Source: Candidatus Obscuribacterales bacterium (GTDB taxonomy: Bacteria > Cyanobacteriota > Vampirovibrionia > Obscuribacterales > Obscuribacteraceae). From it: DNA of 40,975 bases. The stretch is taken from the NCBI GenBank assembly GCA_021732565.1, contig JAKFUT010000088.1, forward strand, positions 1 to 40,975, written 5' to 3'. How positions within the stretch are numbered: the stretch's first letter is position 1; each line of letters opens with the position of its first letter. Of the stretch, positions 1 to 8,910 are shown one piece after another. Below the pieces are notes generated by a model that ran no database searches, was not told where the DNA came from, and worked only from the letters and a program-made list of their open reading frames with translations. The position numbers were made by a program, and so were the translations under genes.

Positions 1-206
1 GGCTCCGCTTTATTCACAGTCTCGCCCTCTGGCACTGACAAATGCTCACGATCAGACGCGTTGCTGCCGACAATGAATAAGCCACCATCTAGCAGCATAC
101 CGATGACTTCTTGCTGATTAGTAACCGTTTTCATCGGCATTGCCCATCGGTGCCGCTTGCCGTCAGGATTTTTCCATTCCAGCACCTTTGCCCCAACTGT
201 CGCTAT
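1..206 (-). pseudogene. DUF927-like protein fragment, truncated at both ends
   Basis: An open minus-strand frame runs from just after an in-frame TGA (207-209) to the window edge. It contains VLEWKNPDGKRHRWAMP followed by a DGGLFIVGSN stretch. This resembles the start of DUF927 domains, which occur in primase/helicase-like proteins of plasmids and integrative elements. No start codon follows the upstream stop, so the 5' end looks lost. The rest lies outside the window. The family call rests on motif resemblance only. The truncated integrase at 3.9 kb fits a decayed integrative element. Confidence 0.45.
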
Positions 207-340
207 TCACGTCACGAGATTGCGACTTAATGTCGAGTCGCAGACTAACTTGCGAGAGTGCGTCAATCAATATCGGCAAGAAATGAAATGATGACCTGAT
301 GCGATGTTCACCATTAACTTAGATCAAGAGGCCATCCCAC

Positions 341-1951
341 TCATCCTCTGCAGATTCTTCTTCGAGAAATGAAGATCGATTCGTTGTAATTTTTTTTACT
401 GTTCGCTTTTCTAATGCAGCAATTGGTTGCATGTCGCGCGAGTGTGATGACTCCCAAAAAGGCAAGAAGACGGAACGGTATACCTGAAATGGGTGACTCG
501 TATGGACGGTTGGACCGAGCCATTGCAGGTTGATTCAGCCGACTAACAGCTTGTACTCGGTGGAGTGCGGACAAATCATCTTTGGCACCTAGCAACAACG
601 TTGACAACAATTGCGTCGCCTCCTTGTTATGAGAAAGCAACAGATGAGTGATGGCGGCATGATTGTTTTCTGCCTTGAACTCCTTTAAACCGTTCAAGTA
701 GTGTATTAAGCCAAGATCAGCCAGTTCGGGATGTTTCTTACCTTCCTCCATCAGGTCTTGCAAAAGTGTTTCTGCTTCATTCAAATGGCCTTGCTTGAGG
801 AGAGTTTCTGCAAGATACGCTTCTAGAAGGGGCTGATGTTTGTCCGTGGTAACAGTAAGTGCTTGCTCCAGGTCCGCTCTTGCCGTGTTTAAGTGAGAAC
901 GACGCAATTCGACTACACCCCGAAACATCAGCGCGTTAGCATACATGTTCTGGTCATGTAATGCATTAGCCTTGTCAATGACCTCCGTGAATTCGTCTAC
1001 AGCCAGCTGCGCATGAGTACCCCAATCGATCTCACGCAAACAGTAATCGAATTCGTTTTGTAAGTCGGTATGCTGAACTCGATTCCATAGTGCCGGCACA
1101 AGCAGAGAGGTAATCGAAATCGCACCAACAAACAGGGTTAAGAACTGCGTTCTGTTCAACGGGCGCCTGGCAATTCTAACCTTGCTAAAGGTGTTCAGCG
1201 GTATGCTATCCATTGCAGCAAACTCACGTTCGAACTTGCTGAGATAGTATTCGCGCGTTCCACAATCGATAACACGATAGTAGTGCCAGAAGTCTTGCTT
1301 CTCTCGTAAAACGAATTCAAGTTCTACTGTTGAACCACTATCTTTGTTCGCCCTCACACTAATTCTTAATTGTCTACTCAAACACTTGAGGATGATCTCG
1401 TTCGCATGAATGTCAAAAGAAGAGGCTGTGTATCCATGAACAGTTTTGTTTAGAACCGCGATACACCTTTCGAACGCTTCATCGGGTGCAAAGTTAACCT
1501 GGAAGTTTCTTTGAACTATGTTGGGAAAAAACTCGATCCAGGAAGGGTTTATTACTCGATTCATCCTAACTCGTTGGACAACGACAATAAAGATCTGAGC
1601 AATTAAGATGCAGGCGGCAAGCGTTATACAACCCAAATAATAGGCTGCCGAGAAAGTCCATAAGTCAGGAGGCAAGGACTGACTGATTGAGTTTAACGGA
1701 ATGCACGGAAACAGAACGAAAAACGCAGCATAGAACCAAACATAGAATTCTGCACCAACAGAGAGGCAGGCAAAAACTTGGGCAGAAGAAGTGTTGTGCA
1801 ACCGGAGCGCCGGCATTTCCGTGAGATTGTTCTCCTGATTGTTGCGGTTGTCCGATGTTTGGATTTTGTCATCCTGCATTGATGTTGTCGAGGGAGAAAC
1901 TGGATCTTCGTTAACTTTCAATCGGACCGCAGAGACAAGATCGTGATCCAT
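341..1951 (-). CDS. membrane-anchored TPR-repeat protein, function unknown
   Basis: About 536 residues if translation starts at the ATG at 1951; an in-frame start at 1987 is also open. After a polar, Ser/Thr/Asn-rich N-terminus come two hydrophobic segments (roughly residues 60-85 and 95-125). A basic and acidic domain of about 150 residues follows, then a third membrane segment (about 272-292). A helical region at about 315-450 has the spacing of TPR repeats, for example ALMFRGVVELRRSHLNTARA and LAETLLKQGHLNEAETLL. A last hydrophobic patch lies near the C-terminus. The TPRs suggest protein-protein contact at the membrane; no enzyme motif is seen. No strong ribosome-binding site precedes either start. 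It is the only long intact gene in the first 3.8 kb. TPR assignment is moderately firm; function is unknown. Confidence 0.7.
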   Translation of the reverse strand: MDHDLVSAVRLKVNEDPVSPSTTSMQDDKIQTSDNRNNQENNLTEMPALRLHNTSSAQVFACLSVGAEFYVWFYAAFFVLFPCIPLNSISQSLPPDLWTFSAAYYLGCITLAACILIAQIFIVVVQRVRMNRVINPSWIEFFPNIVQRNFQVNFAPDEAFERCIAVLNKTVHGYTASSFDIHANEIILKCLSRQLRISVRANKDSGSTVELEFVLREKQDFWHYYRVIDCGTREYYLSKFEREFAAMDSIPLNTFSKVRIARRPLNRTQFLTLFVGAISITSLLVPALWNRVQHTDLQNEFDYCLREIDWGTHAQLAVDEFTEVIDKANALHDQNMYANALMFRGVVELRRSHLNTARADLEQALTVTTDKHQPLLEAYLAETLLKQGHLNEAETLLQDLMEEGKKHPELADLGLIHYLNGLKEFKAENNHAAITHLLLSHNKEATQLLSTLLLGAKDDLSALHRVQAVSRLNQPAMARSNRPYESPISGIPFRLLAFLGVITLARHATNCCIRKANSKKNYNESIFISRRRICRG

Positions 1952-2040
1952 GCAAGAGACCCCGCAAAAATTGACTACACATAACACGCAGCATCACGCT
2001 ACCATCACTTTCTGTCAAAGTTGTGTCAAGATTCGCGTGA

Positions 2041-2289
2041 TACAAGCCTGGGCGTCCTGGCGAACACCAGGTATCATATTCTGCCGTTAGTCCGCGTAGG
2101 TTGAGACGACATTTCAGCTCTAAGATCCGAGGTGGATCAGCCGTGTCGTCCGAATTGAATGTGAATATAAGAAGTATTGGCGGCACTGCTGTAACAGCGG
2201 ATCTTCCCGTGAAGGTCCAAAACACAGTAGACGTTGATGTGAAGGGTCTCAATGGCCGCACGATGGAGATCCTTCACTTCTGCGGGTAG
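2041..2289 (+). pseudogene. possible C-terminal fragment of an unknown protein
   Basis: An open frame directly follows a TGA (2038-2040) and ends at TAG 2287-2289. Its second half (TADLPVKVQNTVDVDVKGLNG) alternates hydrophobic and polar residues like a beta-rich domain, while the first half looks random. There is no ATG; only a TTG at 2101 could start it. It could be the remnant of a longer gene or chance. Nothing else is visible between 1952 and 2427. Confidence 0.2.
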
Positions 2290-2427
2290 AGGCGCAGCCG
2301 GGTTTCCGGTGGTTGTATTGAATCAATAGTGAAAGAAGAGAGATCAATCAGGTTCAGACAGTACCGAAAAGGACCCATTTCGGCACTGTCGACGGTATAG
2401 TCGTCTTGTCAGTGCAGGATCACCGCC

Positions 2428-2568
2428 ATGCCCAAACAAGACTCCCCGACTCCGTTTTCGGAACTGTCAAAAAGGCGCCCGCCGATTAAGAGAAAGAACT
2501 CTGATGTTCGCACTCGGGAATACTTGAGAATCAAATTTCGCGATTCACTGGCGCAGCCCGACATTTGA
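2428..2568 (+). CDS. small basic ORF, 46 codons
   Basis: ATG to TGA, starting MPKQDSPTPFSELSKRRPP and ending SLAQPDI. It is strongly basic in the middle (KRRPPIKRKN). A weak AGGA lies about 9 bases before the ATG. It stops close to where the VOC gene tail on the opposite strand ends, so the two would be convergent. No family is recognised. It could be a short real protein or an N-terminal remnant. Confidence 0.25.
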   Translation: MPKQDSPTPFSELSKRRPPIKRKNSDVRTREYLRIKFRDSLAQPDI

Positions 2569-2990
2569 TTCTGCATATCCAACATGCGTTTCTGCATTTC
2601 CTCAGGAGAAACATCTCCAATGTCTGAAGAACATGGCATAAGCGAGATGCTGGACGGCAAGGTTATTCATGCTGAAATGAAAATAGGCGATTCGTTTGTT
2701 TTCTTGCACGACGAATTTCCAGAGATGGGTGCACTGGGACCAGCCGCACGAGGCGGAGCATCAGCCTCTTTCTGTATTTCTGTTGTCGATGTCGATAAAT
2801 CTTTCGCGCAGGCTGTTGATGCCGGATGCATGCCTCTGGCTAATCAGTTCTGGGGCGATCGCAGCGTTGAGGGCTTTTTTGTAGAATTCGATAGCCGCCT
2901 TTGAGTCACTGATAGTCAAGTGCGGAGTGACCACGAAGAATTCAACGGAAAGCGAAGTGCAGGAAACTTCAGGGGCTCACTGAAGCGCCA
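2555..2990 (-). pseudogene. VOC/glyoxalase (PhnB-like) gene with an inverted central segment
   Basis: Three pieces of one VOC-superfamily gene are present in two orientations. On the minus strand, about 2950-2864 encodes the usual N-terminal strand-helix (VVTPHLTISDSKAAIEFYKK). Also on the minus strand, about 2620-2555 encodes the usual C-terminal tail (GDVSPEEMQKRMLDMQ). Between them, about 2625-2863 encodes the middle on the plus strand: GKVIHAEMKIGDS, HDEFPEMGALGP, DVDKSFAQAVDAG and ANQFWGDR. Turning that segment round joins KKALNA to EEHGISEM in frame, with codons CTC AAC GCT GAA GAA. The other junction lacks about 16 residues, the stretch that in relatives reads like GTLxDPFGHxWxxATH. 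The minus-strand frame upstream of the N-terminal piece has an in-frame TGA shortly after an ATG. The gene cannot make a normal protein. Relatives are metal-dependent VOC enzymes of uncertain substrate. Confidence 0.8.
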
Positions 2991-3065
2991 TCCCGGACAT
3001 GGGTAACGAGGTGCGGTAGCGTCCAGATTGTGATTAGATAGGAAGAGAGCCATAGGGCGCTGACC

Positions 3066-3242
3066 ATGCGAGAAAAACCACCAAATGTTCCAAGTGAACC
3101 ACTAGAACGGATATTTGCACTAACAGATAAGATATCCCTGATCCCATCAAGTAGCAGTTCGTTTCGGGCATTCAACGTTTCTGAACTCGTAACTCGAAGC
3201 CCCACACTTGAATATCTTCATCCTTCCTCATATAGCGAATAG
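3066..3242 (+). CDS. short hypothetical ORF, 58 codons, probably a remnant
   Basis: ATG to TAG, beginning MREKPPNVPSEPLERIFAL, with a Ser run in the middle and SELVTRSPTLEYLH near the end. The composition looks protein-like, but no family is recognised and there is no clear ribosome-binding site. It may be the N-terminal scrap of a larger gene. The opposite-strand frame over the same bases is less convincing. Confidence 0.25.
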   Translation: MREKPPNVPSEPLERIFALTDKISLIPSSSSSFRAFNVSELVTRSPTLEYLHPSSYSE

Positions 3243-3315
3243 AACCTGAGTTTATTACCTACATCCGCGCCACAAGAACACAACCAAAATCCCTCAATGC
3301 GAGAGCACCCAAAAT

Positions 3316-3405
3316 ATGACGACTGAGTACTGCACTTGTGGTAGTCATAGAAAATTCAACAGGTGCTGTTCAATAAAACGTGTAAGAAACGCGTTAGACT
3401 GCTGA
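3316..3405 (+). pseudogene. SEC-C zinc-binding motif remnant
   Basis: A 29-codon plus-strand frame reads MTTEYCTCGSHRKFNRCC near its start. This fits the SEC-C pattern (CxCGSxxKxxxCC), a short zinc-binding tail found on SecA and many unrelated proteins. No host protein is visible upstream in this frame, so it is either a tail left from a deleted gene or a coincidental match. The motif is seen directly; origin is inferred. Confidence 0.35.
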
Positions 3406-3409
3406 TGGA

Positions 3410-3780
3410 TTTCAAATAATTCGCGTAACTCCTCATGACGAGCGCCTCTTGTTCAGAGTGAGTTCCGAATACCGCTCTACAAAATGATAGTGCATCTTCG
3501 AATTCGTTTATGGCAGCCTCTGTACCATGAGTCTTTCCATAGAGTTCGGCTAAGCGACATCGATCTTCTAACAAGAACTCGTATTTGCTGCTCGTTGCTC
3601 GTCTACTAATATCTCCCAGTCTTTCTTTTTGTCTTCGGCTTGAAGACGAGCAATAGCGTAGTCGCTCGCTATTAAGTGCTTCGCCAAGCGCTTGAGATAG
3701 TCCTTGCAGGCTGTCGCAGCCTCGACATATTTGTTTTCAACTGCTTTGGTCCGACAGTAGATCGCCAAAGTTATACTGAC
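3410..3780 (-). pseudogene. frameshifted TPR-protein fragment
   Basis: Two minus-strand frames join into one TPR-like stretch. The first (about 3780-3590) reads CRTKAVENKYVEAATACKDY and on to EDKKKDWEILVDEQRA. After a single-base shift near 3585 the frame continues SKYEFLLEDRCRLAELYGKT and then INEFEDALSFCRAVFG. Helix pairs of this kind with an AVFG-type end resemble kinesin-light-chain-like TPRs. The 5' end runs into the integrase region near 3.8 kb and the 3' end decays before 3.4 kb, so only about 120 residues survive. Confidence 0.55.
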
Positions 3781-3851
3781 ATTAGATATCAAAAATGCTG
3801 ACCGGGAAGATGACTTATCCATCGGTTTGCAGCTTGTGCTGGGGAGATTGG

Positions 3852-4643
3852 ATGAAACGAGGAAAGCAGGACAATCTATTCCAGCGGGGCGGGAACTGGT
3901 GTATCGACATCATTGTTGATGGACAAAGAATCCGGCAATCCTTCGGCAAGGATAGGCACGTAGCCGAGATAGTTTTGCATGAATTGGAGAAAAGGAGGAC
4001 TCTTTCTCGTCTTTCTGCAAATGATGTGGAACCGCCGAAGCCAAAGAAGGACTACCTTACCTTTGAAGAGATGTGCGAAAGGTTCATCGAACTCAGGAGT
4101 ACATGCAAGCAGATAACGCTGAACTCATACCAACGAATCATCAATCGAAATCTGTTGCCGGTCTTGGGAAAAATGCGTCTGAATCAGATCACGCCGGAGG
4201 TCATCTCACGTCTCCGTGGCAAATTACTACAACAAAAATCCTGTAGGAAAACCATCGTCAACAAAAACGGAAAGTCAGTCAAGGAAAGCAGGCTGCTTAA
4301 ACCGAGTAGCGTTAACACCATACTCGGCGTGCTTCGAAATATTTTGGACGAGGCCGTTAGAATCGAAGAGTTGGATGACAATCCGTTCCGCAAAGTGCGG
4401 GGGCACCGTGTTGAAAAACGCGAAAACAATCCACTAGCTCTTGAGCAGATTCAGAAAGTGATTCTGGAGTGCAAGCCACATCTACAACCAATCATCACGT
4501 TCCTTGCTTATATTGGTTGCCGCCCAAGCGAGGCGTATGCGCTGAAATGGCGGCAGATAGACTTTGAAAAGGAAGAGATCCTGATTGATTCTGCCCGAGT
4601 GTATGGAATTGAAGGCACGCCCAAGACACGAGCCGGGCTATGA
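3852..4643 (+). pseudogene. tyrosine recombinase (phage-type integrase), C-terminally truncated
   Basis: The start ATG at 3852 follows GGGGAG at 3841-3846 with good spacing; an open frame also extends to 3795 without such a site. The product of 263 residues begins with an Arm-type region (residues about 10-45, GNWCIDIIVDGQRIRQSFGK). A SAM-like core-binding domain follows (about 60-170, LTFEEMCERFIEL, LNSYQRIINRNLLPVLGK). The catalytic domain then starts, and GCRPSEAYALKWRQID carries the first active-site arginine. The frame stops at a TGA just after TPKTRAGL. The later His-x-x-Arg, His and nucleophilic Tyr are therefore missing, and I found no continuation in other frames. It is probably inactive. 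It marks the left accessory zone as a former integrative element. No attachment-site repeat could be identified. Confidence 0.85.
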
Positions 4644-4915
4644 GGCCGCAGTATGCTCGTAAGATGGCGGAAGTAGTCTCTGCATCCGGAACCCCTTAAG
4701 CTGTTTCCATGCTGCCATAGTACAGGAAGCTGGCGCCTCATAAACTACCGCCGATTCCGCCAAGGTTGTTGATGCAATAACAACCCAAAACATTGACCAA
4801 CAGGGGAATGTAGGCTAACCCAACAAACTCGAATTCCACTAGTTTTAGATTGGTTCTTTGGAAAGGCATCTGATTCAAGGCGCGTGTAGGTTCGGCAGAT
4901 AGTAACATCTACGTT

Positions 4916-5527
4916 ATGAAACCAGTAAGTGATTCACGAAAAATTGACCGAACAGCTCGACAGCGTGTCCTGCAGGAAGTTGTTAAGTCGGCGCTCACCG
5001 TCAGAGCCTGGCAAGAGTGCTGCGCCGACACAATGGCAGCCAATGGAATTGACGAACACATGGTGAAGGCAGAGTTAAACAAGCGCGCTCGGTTGCTCGT
5101 TTATTCACCATTTTACCTCCAGATGTTGTTCATCTGCCTAGCGTCGGTTCTTCCCTACGGCCTGGATTGGATTCAGATAATCAATGGTCACAGAGCGGGG
5201 GGAGTAATAAGTATCCTCGCCGTTATGGCGACTCAGTACCTGTATCAAAAAGTGCTTCTTCGTCTTCATAACAACGGAAAGTCTCTCAGTGTGAACCCCT
5301 TGCTGGGAATTGCAGTTGGCACCATCGTGCCGCTGCTTCCGGCGCTGGGGCTTGCCGTTGCCATGTGCAAAATCCAGCTAGTTTCACCGTCCGTTGATCC
5401 CCCACTCTTTATGCTCCTGTTGATCGTTGTTTTGGGTGTTCGGACCGGGCTTAACTGCGATATAGTGGGTGCTCTTTCGACCTCTCGTCGCGATCAGGTG
5501 ATGCTGCCCGACAAAGTTTTGAAATAG
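4916..5527 (+). CDS. multi-pass membrane protein, function unknown
   Basis: 203 residues. The first 60 are polar and helical (MKPVSDSRKIDRTARQRVLQ onward). Four hydrophobic segments follow at roughly 62-82 (FYLQMLFICLASVLPYGL), 92-110, 128-150 (LLGIAVGTIVPLLPALGLAV) and 160-180. The C-terminus is short and polar. No known domain is recognised. The ribosome-binding site is weak. It sits alone after the integrase fragment, with the 270 bases between them empty of any supported gene. Confidence 0.6.
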   Translation: MKPVSDSRKIDRTARQRVLQEVVKSALTVRAWQECCADTMAANGIDEHMVKAELNKRARLLVYSPFYLQMLFICLASVLPYGLDWIQIINGHRAGGVISILAVMATQYLYQKVLLRLHNNGKSLSVNPLLGIAVGTIVPLLPALGLAVAMCKIQLVSPSVDPPLFMLLLIVVLGVRTGLNCDIVGALSTSRRDQVMLPDKVLK

Positions 5528-5645
5528 AACTCAACTAGGGGCGACTCGGCGCTTTTTCATGCAAGAGTCCACATCGTTGATGACAATAAGTCCCAGGGAG
5601 TCGAGTGTTCCCATGTCTTTGGATACCGAGTGTGGTATCGATGGA

Positions 5646-5861
5646 CTATCGGTTGGAAGCTGATTTCCTTAGTTGTTCTAGCTGCTCCGCATTCAATATC
5701 AATTCGCAATGCCCGCATTTCAAGCAGGCATATAAGGAGACATGTGACCAGTCGTTTGTGGTCATGCCGAACATCTTCCCCGTGCCGAGGCTCACGGCTG
5801 TCGAGCCTTGTGCAGTTGTCGTCTTCACCAAGTCAGTGGCTTCGCATCGCAAGCATTTCAT
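5646..5861 (-). CDS. small zinc-ribbon protein
   Basis: A 71-residue product beginning MKCLRCEATDLVKTT. Two cysteine knuckles, CLRC near the N-terminus and CLKCGHC near the C-terminus, would bind one zinc ion as in short zinc-ribbon proteins. The middle is small and beta-like. The start is fixed by AAGGAAGGA about 8 bases upstream on the minus strand; longer readings up to 5984 lack such a site. The C-terminal helix (ILNAEQLEQLRK) is also typical. The partner is unknown. Confidence 0.7.
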   Translation of the reverse strand: MKCLRCEATDLVKTTTAQGSTAVSLGTGKMFGMTTNDWSHVSLYACLKCGHCELILNAEQLEQLRKSASNR

Positions 5862-6096
5862 CTTATCGTCCTTCCTTCTTCGGTTCAGGCTAAAGGCTAA
5901 GTTTCCCACAGGAGGTATGGATGGAAAAGTCACATATTTGTCACACCGCCCGAACCCGACCTCGTAAACCCCCGCCAATCGCATATTTAATAAGAATTGC
6001 CTAATTTTGCGTTAAAATGTGACCGAAATTGGTCAGGGGGCTTACAGTCTTTATGTGGGACAAAGTGCTCACACTGGAGTCTCTTGCGGAGGCAGA

Positions 6097-6381
6097 ATGA
6101 AATTCCGAGTTGGTCTTGCTGCTGTCATCGCTTCTTTGTGCATAGCATTGCCGTTTTCACCCTCGCAGCGCTCTTCGGCTGCGTATGACGACTACGTATA
6201 CAACAATCTGCAGAAATCCCGTGATGCTCTTGTTGATCAAAAACGAGAGCTTCAGCGTGCTTATGATGAAACGAGCAAGCAAATTGACACGCTCAGCCAG
6301 AAGTTGCAGCGCGTTGATGCTTACATGAAGCAAGTCGACAAGGCTATGCACGATGTAGATGAAGCCCTTCGAGGCAGGTAA
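6097..6381 (+). CDS. small exported coiled-coil protein
   Basis: 94 residues. The ATG at 6097 follows GGAGG at about 6088. Residues 1-28 form a signal peptide (MKFRVGLAAVIASLCIALPF, then SSAAYDD near the likely cleavage site). The rest is one long amphipathic helix (LVDQKRELQRAYDETSKQ, then IDTLSQKLQRVDAYMKQVDK), so it is probably a periplasmic coiled coil. No family is recognised. It lies 36 bases before the next exported protein on the same strand, and the two are probably co-transcribed. Confidence 0.65.
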   Translation: MKFRVGLAAVIASLCIALPFSPSQRSSAAYDDYVYNNLQKSRDALVDQKRELQRAYDETSKQIDTLSQKLQRVDAYMKQVDKAMHDVDEALRGR

Positions 6382-6417
6382 CCATGTTAGGTAATCGATG
6401 ACCCGGAGGTCGGCGCG

Positions 6418-7014
6418 ATGAAAAATTTTGCTCAACTGTTGACACTGCTAGCGGTGCTTTGCACGAGCAATGTAACGCCGGCGTTTGCCGCTGATACGCC
6501 CGCTGACACCCCCACCATCCACGAGCACGAAACCGCAGCCGGCACTGTGGAGCACAAAGAGCCTCACAGCGGGCAACATGCCAAAGTGAGCTGCATCGAT
6601 CCTCATGCGTGTTGCGCCGAGTCGGAGAAAGTTCTCGAAACGCTGCAAACCCTTGTGACGGCTTATATCCATGGCGACGTTAAGACCATTGAGGAGCATC
6701 TCGACGACAACTGCACCACTTTTGACGAGTCCACCGGCAAGTTGTTGTCGGGCAAAACCAACGTGGTTGCCGACCTTAAAAGCAAGTTCGAGAAATTTGC
6801 GCCTACCGGTGAAACCCCATTGTTGTCGTTCACCATTGATCATCCCTATGCCAGAGTGAACGGCGATACTGCCGTGGTAACATTCCTGGCGTTTCGCGAA
6901 ATCGGCGGAAAACACCCGGTCAAAGAGAAATCGCAGGTTACTGATATTTTTGTCAAACACGAGGGAGTGTGGAAAAAACTACATTACCGTGGCGCCTGGA
7001 AGAAATCCACATAA
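6418..7014 (+). CDS. exported NTF2/SnoaL-like (DUF4440-type) protein
   Basis: 198 residues with a signal peptide ending in VTPAFAA (cleavage near residue 25). A His- and Thr-rich linker (HEHETAAGTVEHKEPHSGQH) and a Cys-rich turn (CIDPHACC) follow. An NTF2-like cone fold begins at about residue 70: the helix KVLETLQTLVTAYIHGDVKT, then beta strands ending in DIFVKHEGVWKKLHYRGAW, the usual end of DUF4440/SnoaL-like ketosteroid-isomerase-like domains. GGAGG lies about 12 bases before the ATG. The His and Cys residues of the linker could bind a metal, but this is only inferred. Substrate unknown. Confidence 0.7.
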   Translation: MKNFAQLLTLLAVLCTSNVTPAFAADTPADTPTIHEHETAAGTVEHKEPHSGQHAKVSCIDPHACCAESEKVLETLQTLVTAYIHGDVKTIEEHLDDNCTTFDESTGKLLSGKTNVVADLKSKFEKFAPTGETPLLSFTIDHPYARVNGDTAVVTFLAFREIGGKHPVKEKSQVTDIFVKHEGVWKKLHYRGAWKKST

Positions 7015-7050
7015 CCATTGGCGTTAGTTCTTTCTTGAGGATGAGAGGGA

Positions 7051-7731
7051 TTGCCCAAACTGCTTCTTGCTGATGACGATACTACGCTAAGTCTCACTAT
7101 CTCAACGTGGCTGAAGGCTAATGCAATTTGCGATCTCGTTGATTGTGTTGAAAATGGTGAGGAGGCTTGGAACTACATTCAGTCATTTGACTATGAGCTT
7201 ATGATTCTGGATTGGGAGATGCCAGGCATGCCGGGAATCGAAATCGTACGTTCTGTTCGTCGGCAAGGACGGATGACGCCGATTCTAATGCTCACCGGTC
7301 GAATCTCCGTGGATGACAAAGAGTCCGGGCTCGATTCCGGAGCCGATGACTATCTCACCAAACCGTTTCACTTCAAGGAACTGGGAGCCCGAGTGAGGGC
7401 TCTAATGCGGCGGCCAGCTCAAATGTCCAGCGGAGAGCTTCGCTTTCGGCATATAGCAATGAACACGGCCACACGCACTGTGACAAAAAGCGGCGAGTCC
7501 ATCGCGCTGCAGCCCATCGAGCTGAGCGTGCTGGAGTTCTTTCTGCGGCATCCCACCGAGGTGATAAGCGGTGAAGGGCTGCTCAAGCGCTTGTGGGACT
7601 CAAATACGGATGTTTCTCTCGACGCCATTTATAGCTGTGTAAGAAGACTGCGCCGAAAACTCGATCTCGAAGGCCAGTCGTCCCTGATTTCGAATGCATA
7701 TGGCATCGGCTACAAACTCAATCCCCCTTAA
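7051..7731 (+). CDS. OmpR/PhoB-family response regulator
   Basis: 226 residues from a TTG start preceded by GAGGATGAGAGGG. The receiver domain has the acidic cluster at residues 8-10 (LLADDDTT), the phospho-acceptor Asp54 in LMILDWEMPG, and the conserved lysine in [14 protein letters not shown] linker leads into a winged-helix output domain (about 125-224) ending in VRRLRRKLDLEG and AYGIGYKL. It is expected to be phosphorylated by a histidine kinase and to bind DNA at target promoters. No kinase gene is adjacent: the next one is at 10.8 kb and may or may not be its partner. The gene directly downstream on the same strand has no known function. Confidence 0.92.
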   Translation: MPKLLLADDDTTLSLTISTWLKANAICDLVDCVENGEEAWNYIQSFDYELMILDWEMPGMPGIEIVRSVRRQGRMTPILMLTGRISVDDKESGLDSGADDYLTKPFHFKELGARVRALMRRPAQMSSGELRFRHIAMNTATRTVTKSGESIALQPIELSVLEFFLRHPTEVISGEGLLKRLWDSNTDVSLDAIYSCVRRLRRKLDLEGQSSLISNAYGIGYKLNPP

Positions 7732-7808
7732 GGTGGATAAGAACGCATGTGCTGTCAATTTCGGTGCAGAGCTGGGCATACTATCCACAGGGCATCGAGG
7801 TTTTGTTC

Positions 7809-8735
7809 ATGCTGGAACAGGTGGTTGCCGACTACTTCAACGGTCTGGAAAGTGTAGATGATACTCTGCGTACCTTTGTGCATCAAACCCTGCGGATCTG
7901 GTATGAGTGCGGGCTGTTACAGCTTGCGACGGCATCGCGAAGGAGACTGGCTCTAGACAGGAACGGTACAGACCGACGAGCCCTGATTCGGCGATTGACG
8001 GTTCTTAAGATCAATCATCTGGCCGGCGAAGTTTCCGAAGCCGAACTGATAACAGAGACCGAGGCTCTATCTTCTCTAATTTGCAGCATGATGCCGAATA
8101 ATGCTTCAGACCCCGAAAATGAATTCATATGCGTTGACCTTAAGCAACTGGAGAACGAATTTCAAACCGTGTCAAGGTTCGGACCGACCATGGCCGTTCC
8201 TGTATTAGATCCAAGGGAACCGAGTGCCAACCACCTGAACTGTCAATCTTTAATTGAACGCGCAGTAGCCATGGCCAGCTACAACATGAAATTGAGCGGA
8301 TTGGAGGTGCGACTAAATTTGGTGGTTCCACTTGCTCTTGCACACCAGCTGAACAAAATGCTCTGTACTTCGTTTAGGGAAAAGGTTGAAGGTCTCTACC
8401 AGGCAAACCTGAGTAAGTGCGGAAATTCAACTTTTTCTGGCAGCGAGTTTGTCAATCAACAACACATCAGCCACCGAGTCTTTATATCAGGGAGTGCCAG
8501 AAGAAGTGCTGAAGATTACTGGAAAGATTCTGTGGCCGCATTTTCTCTAAAGAGCAGCAGAGAGGAACTAATGTGGATAGATCCGGATGTATATAAGCTG
8601 CTCTACGATTTTGCACTTTCTCCTGAAGCAGGGCTACAGTCCGAATCTCTTGAACTCTATGGTGCTATTCGACGAGATTACGACATAAATGCCGAGCGCG
8701 TAGCACAGCTCCTCAGTTCGACTTCTGATCAGTAA
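7809..8735 (+). CDS. hypothetical cytoplasmic protein downstream of a response regulator
   Basis: 308 residues from the ATG at 7809. An upstream GTG at 7749, preceded by AAGGTGG, would add 20 residues and bring the gene to 18 bases from the response-regulator stop. The protein is mostly helical and soluble, with no signal peptide or membrane segment. It contains a basic patch (ASRRRLALDRNGTDRRALIR) and a possible sensor-like helical core. I recognise no family. The close spacing suggests co-expression with the regulator. Confidence 0.6.
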   Translation: MLEQVVADYFNGLESVDDTLRTFVHQTLRIWYECGLLQLATASRRRLALDRNGTDRRALIRRLTVLKINHLAGEVSEAELITETEALSSLICSMMPNNASDPENEFICVDLKQLENEFQTVSRFGPTMAVPVLDPREPSANHLNCQSLIERAVAMASYNMKLSGLEVRLNLVVPLALAHQLNKMLCTSFREKVEGLYQANLSKCGNSTFSGSEFVNQQHISHRVFISGSARRSAEDYWKDSVAAFSLKSSREELMWIDPDVYKLLYDFALSPEAGLQSESLELYGAIRRDYDINAERVAQLLSSTSDQ

Positions 8736-8910
8736 TCATTACTGTATGAATCAGGTCATGATTGTGGTGCCATTGGGTCTGTTGGAGTGGATATCATCAT
8801 CATCCTCTTACAACAAAGTCGGCAAAAGGTTTATCGAATAAGTCTTAGACGGGTGCCATTAATGCCCGAGAAGCTAAAGGAAAACATGAATGGTGTACAT
8901 CCGACGCAAA

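Noticed and set aside
2625-2863. Phase-variable invertible switch in the VOC gene
   Set aside because: No flanking inverted repeats or adjacent invertase; the gene has also lost codons and has an upstream stop, so inversion back would not restore it.
5605-5967. A 120-codon plus-strand ORF over the zinc-ribbon gene
   Set aside because: The opposite strand encodes paired CxxC knuckles with a strong ribosome-binding site; the plus frame shows no motif.
6448-6960. A 170-codon minus-strand ORF
   Set aside because: It is antisense to the exported NTF2-like gene, which has a signal peptide, ribosome-binding site and family pattern.
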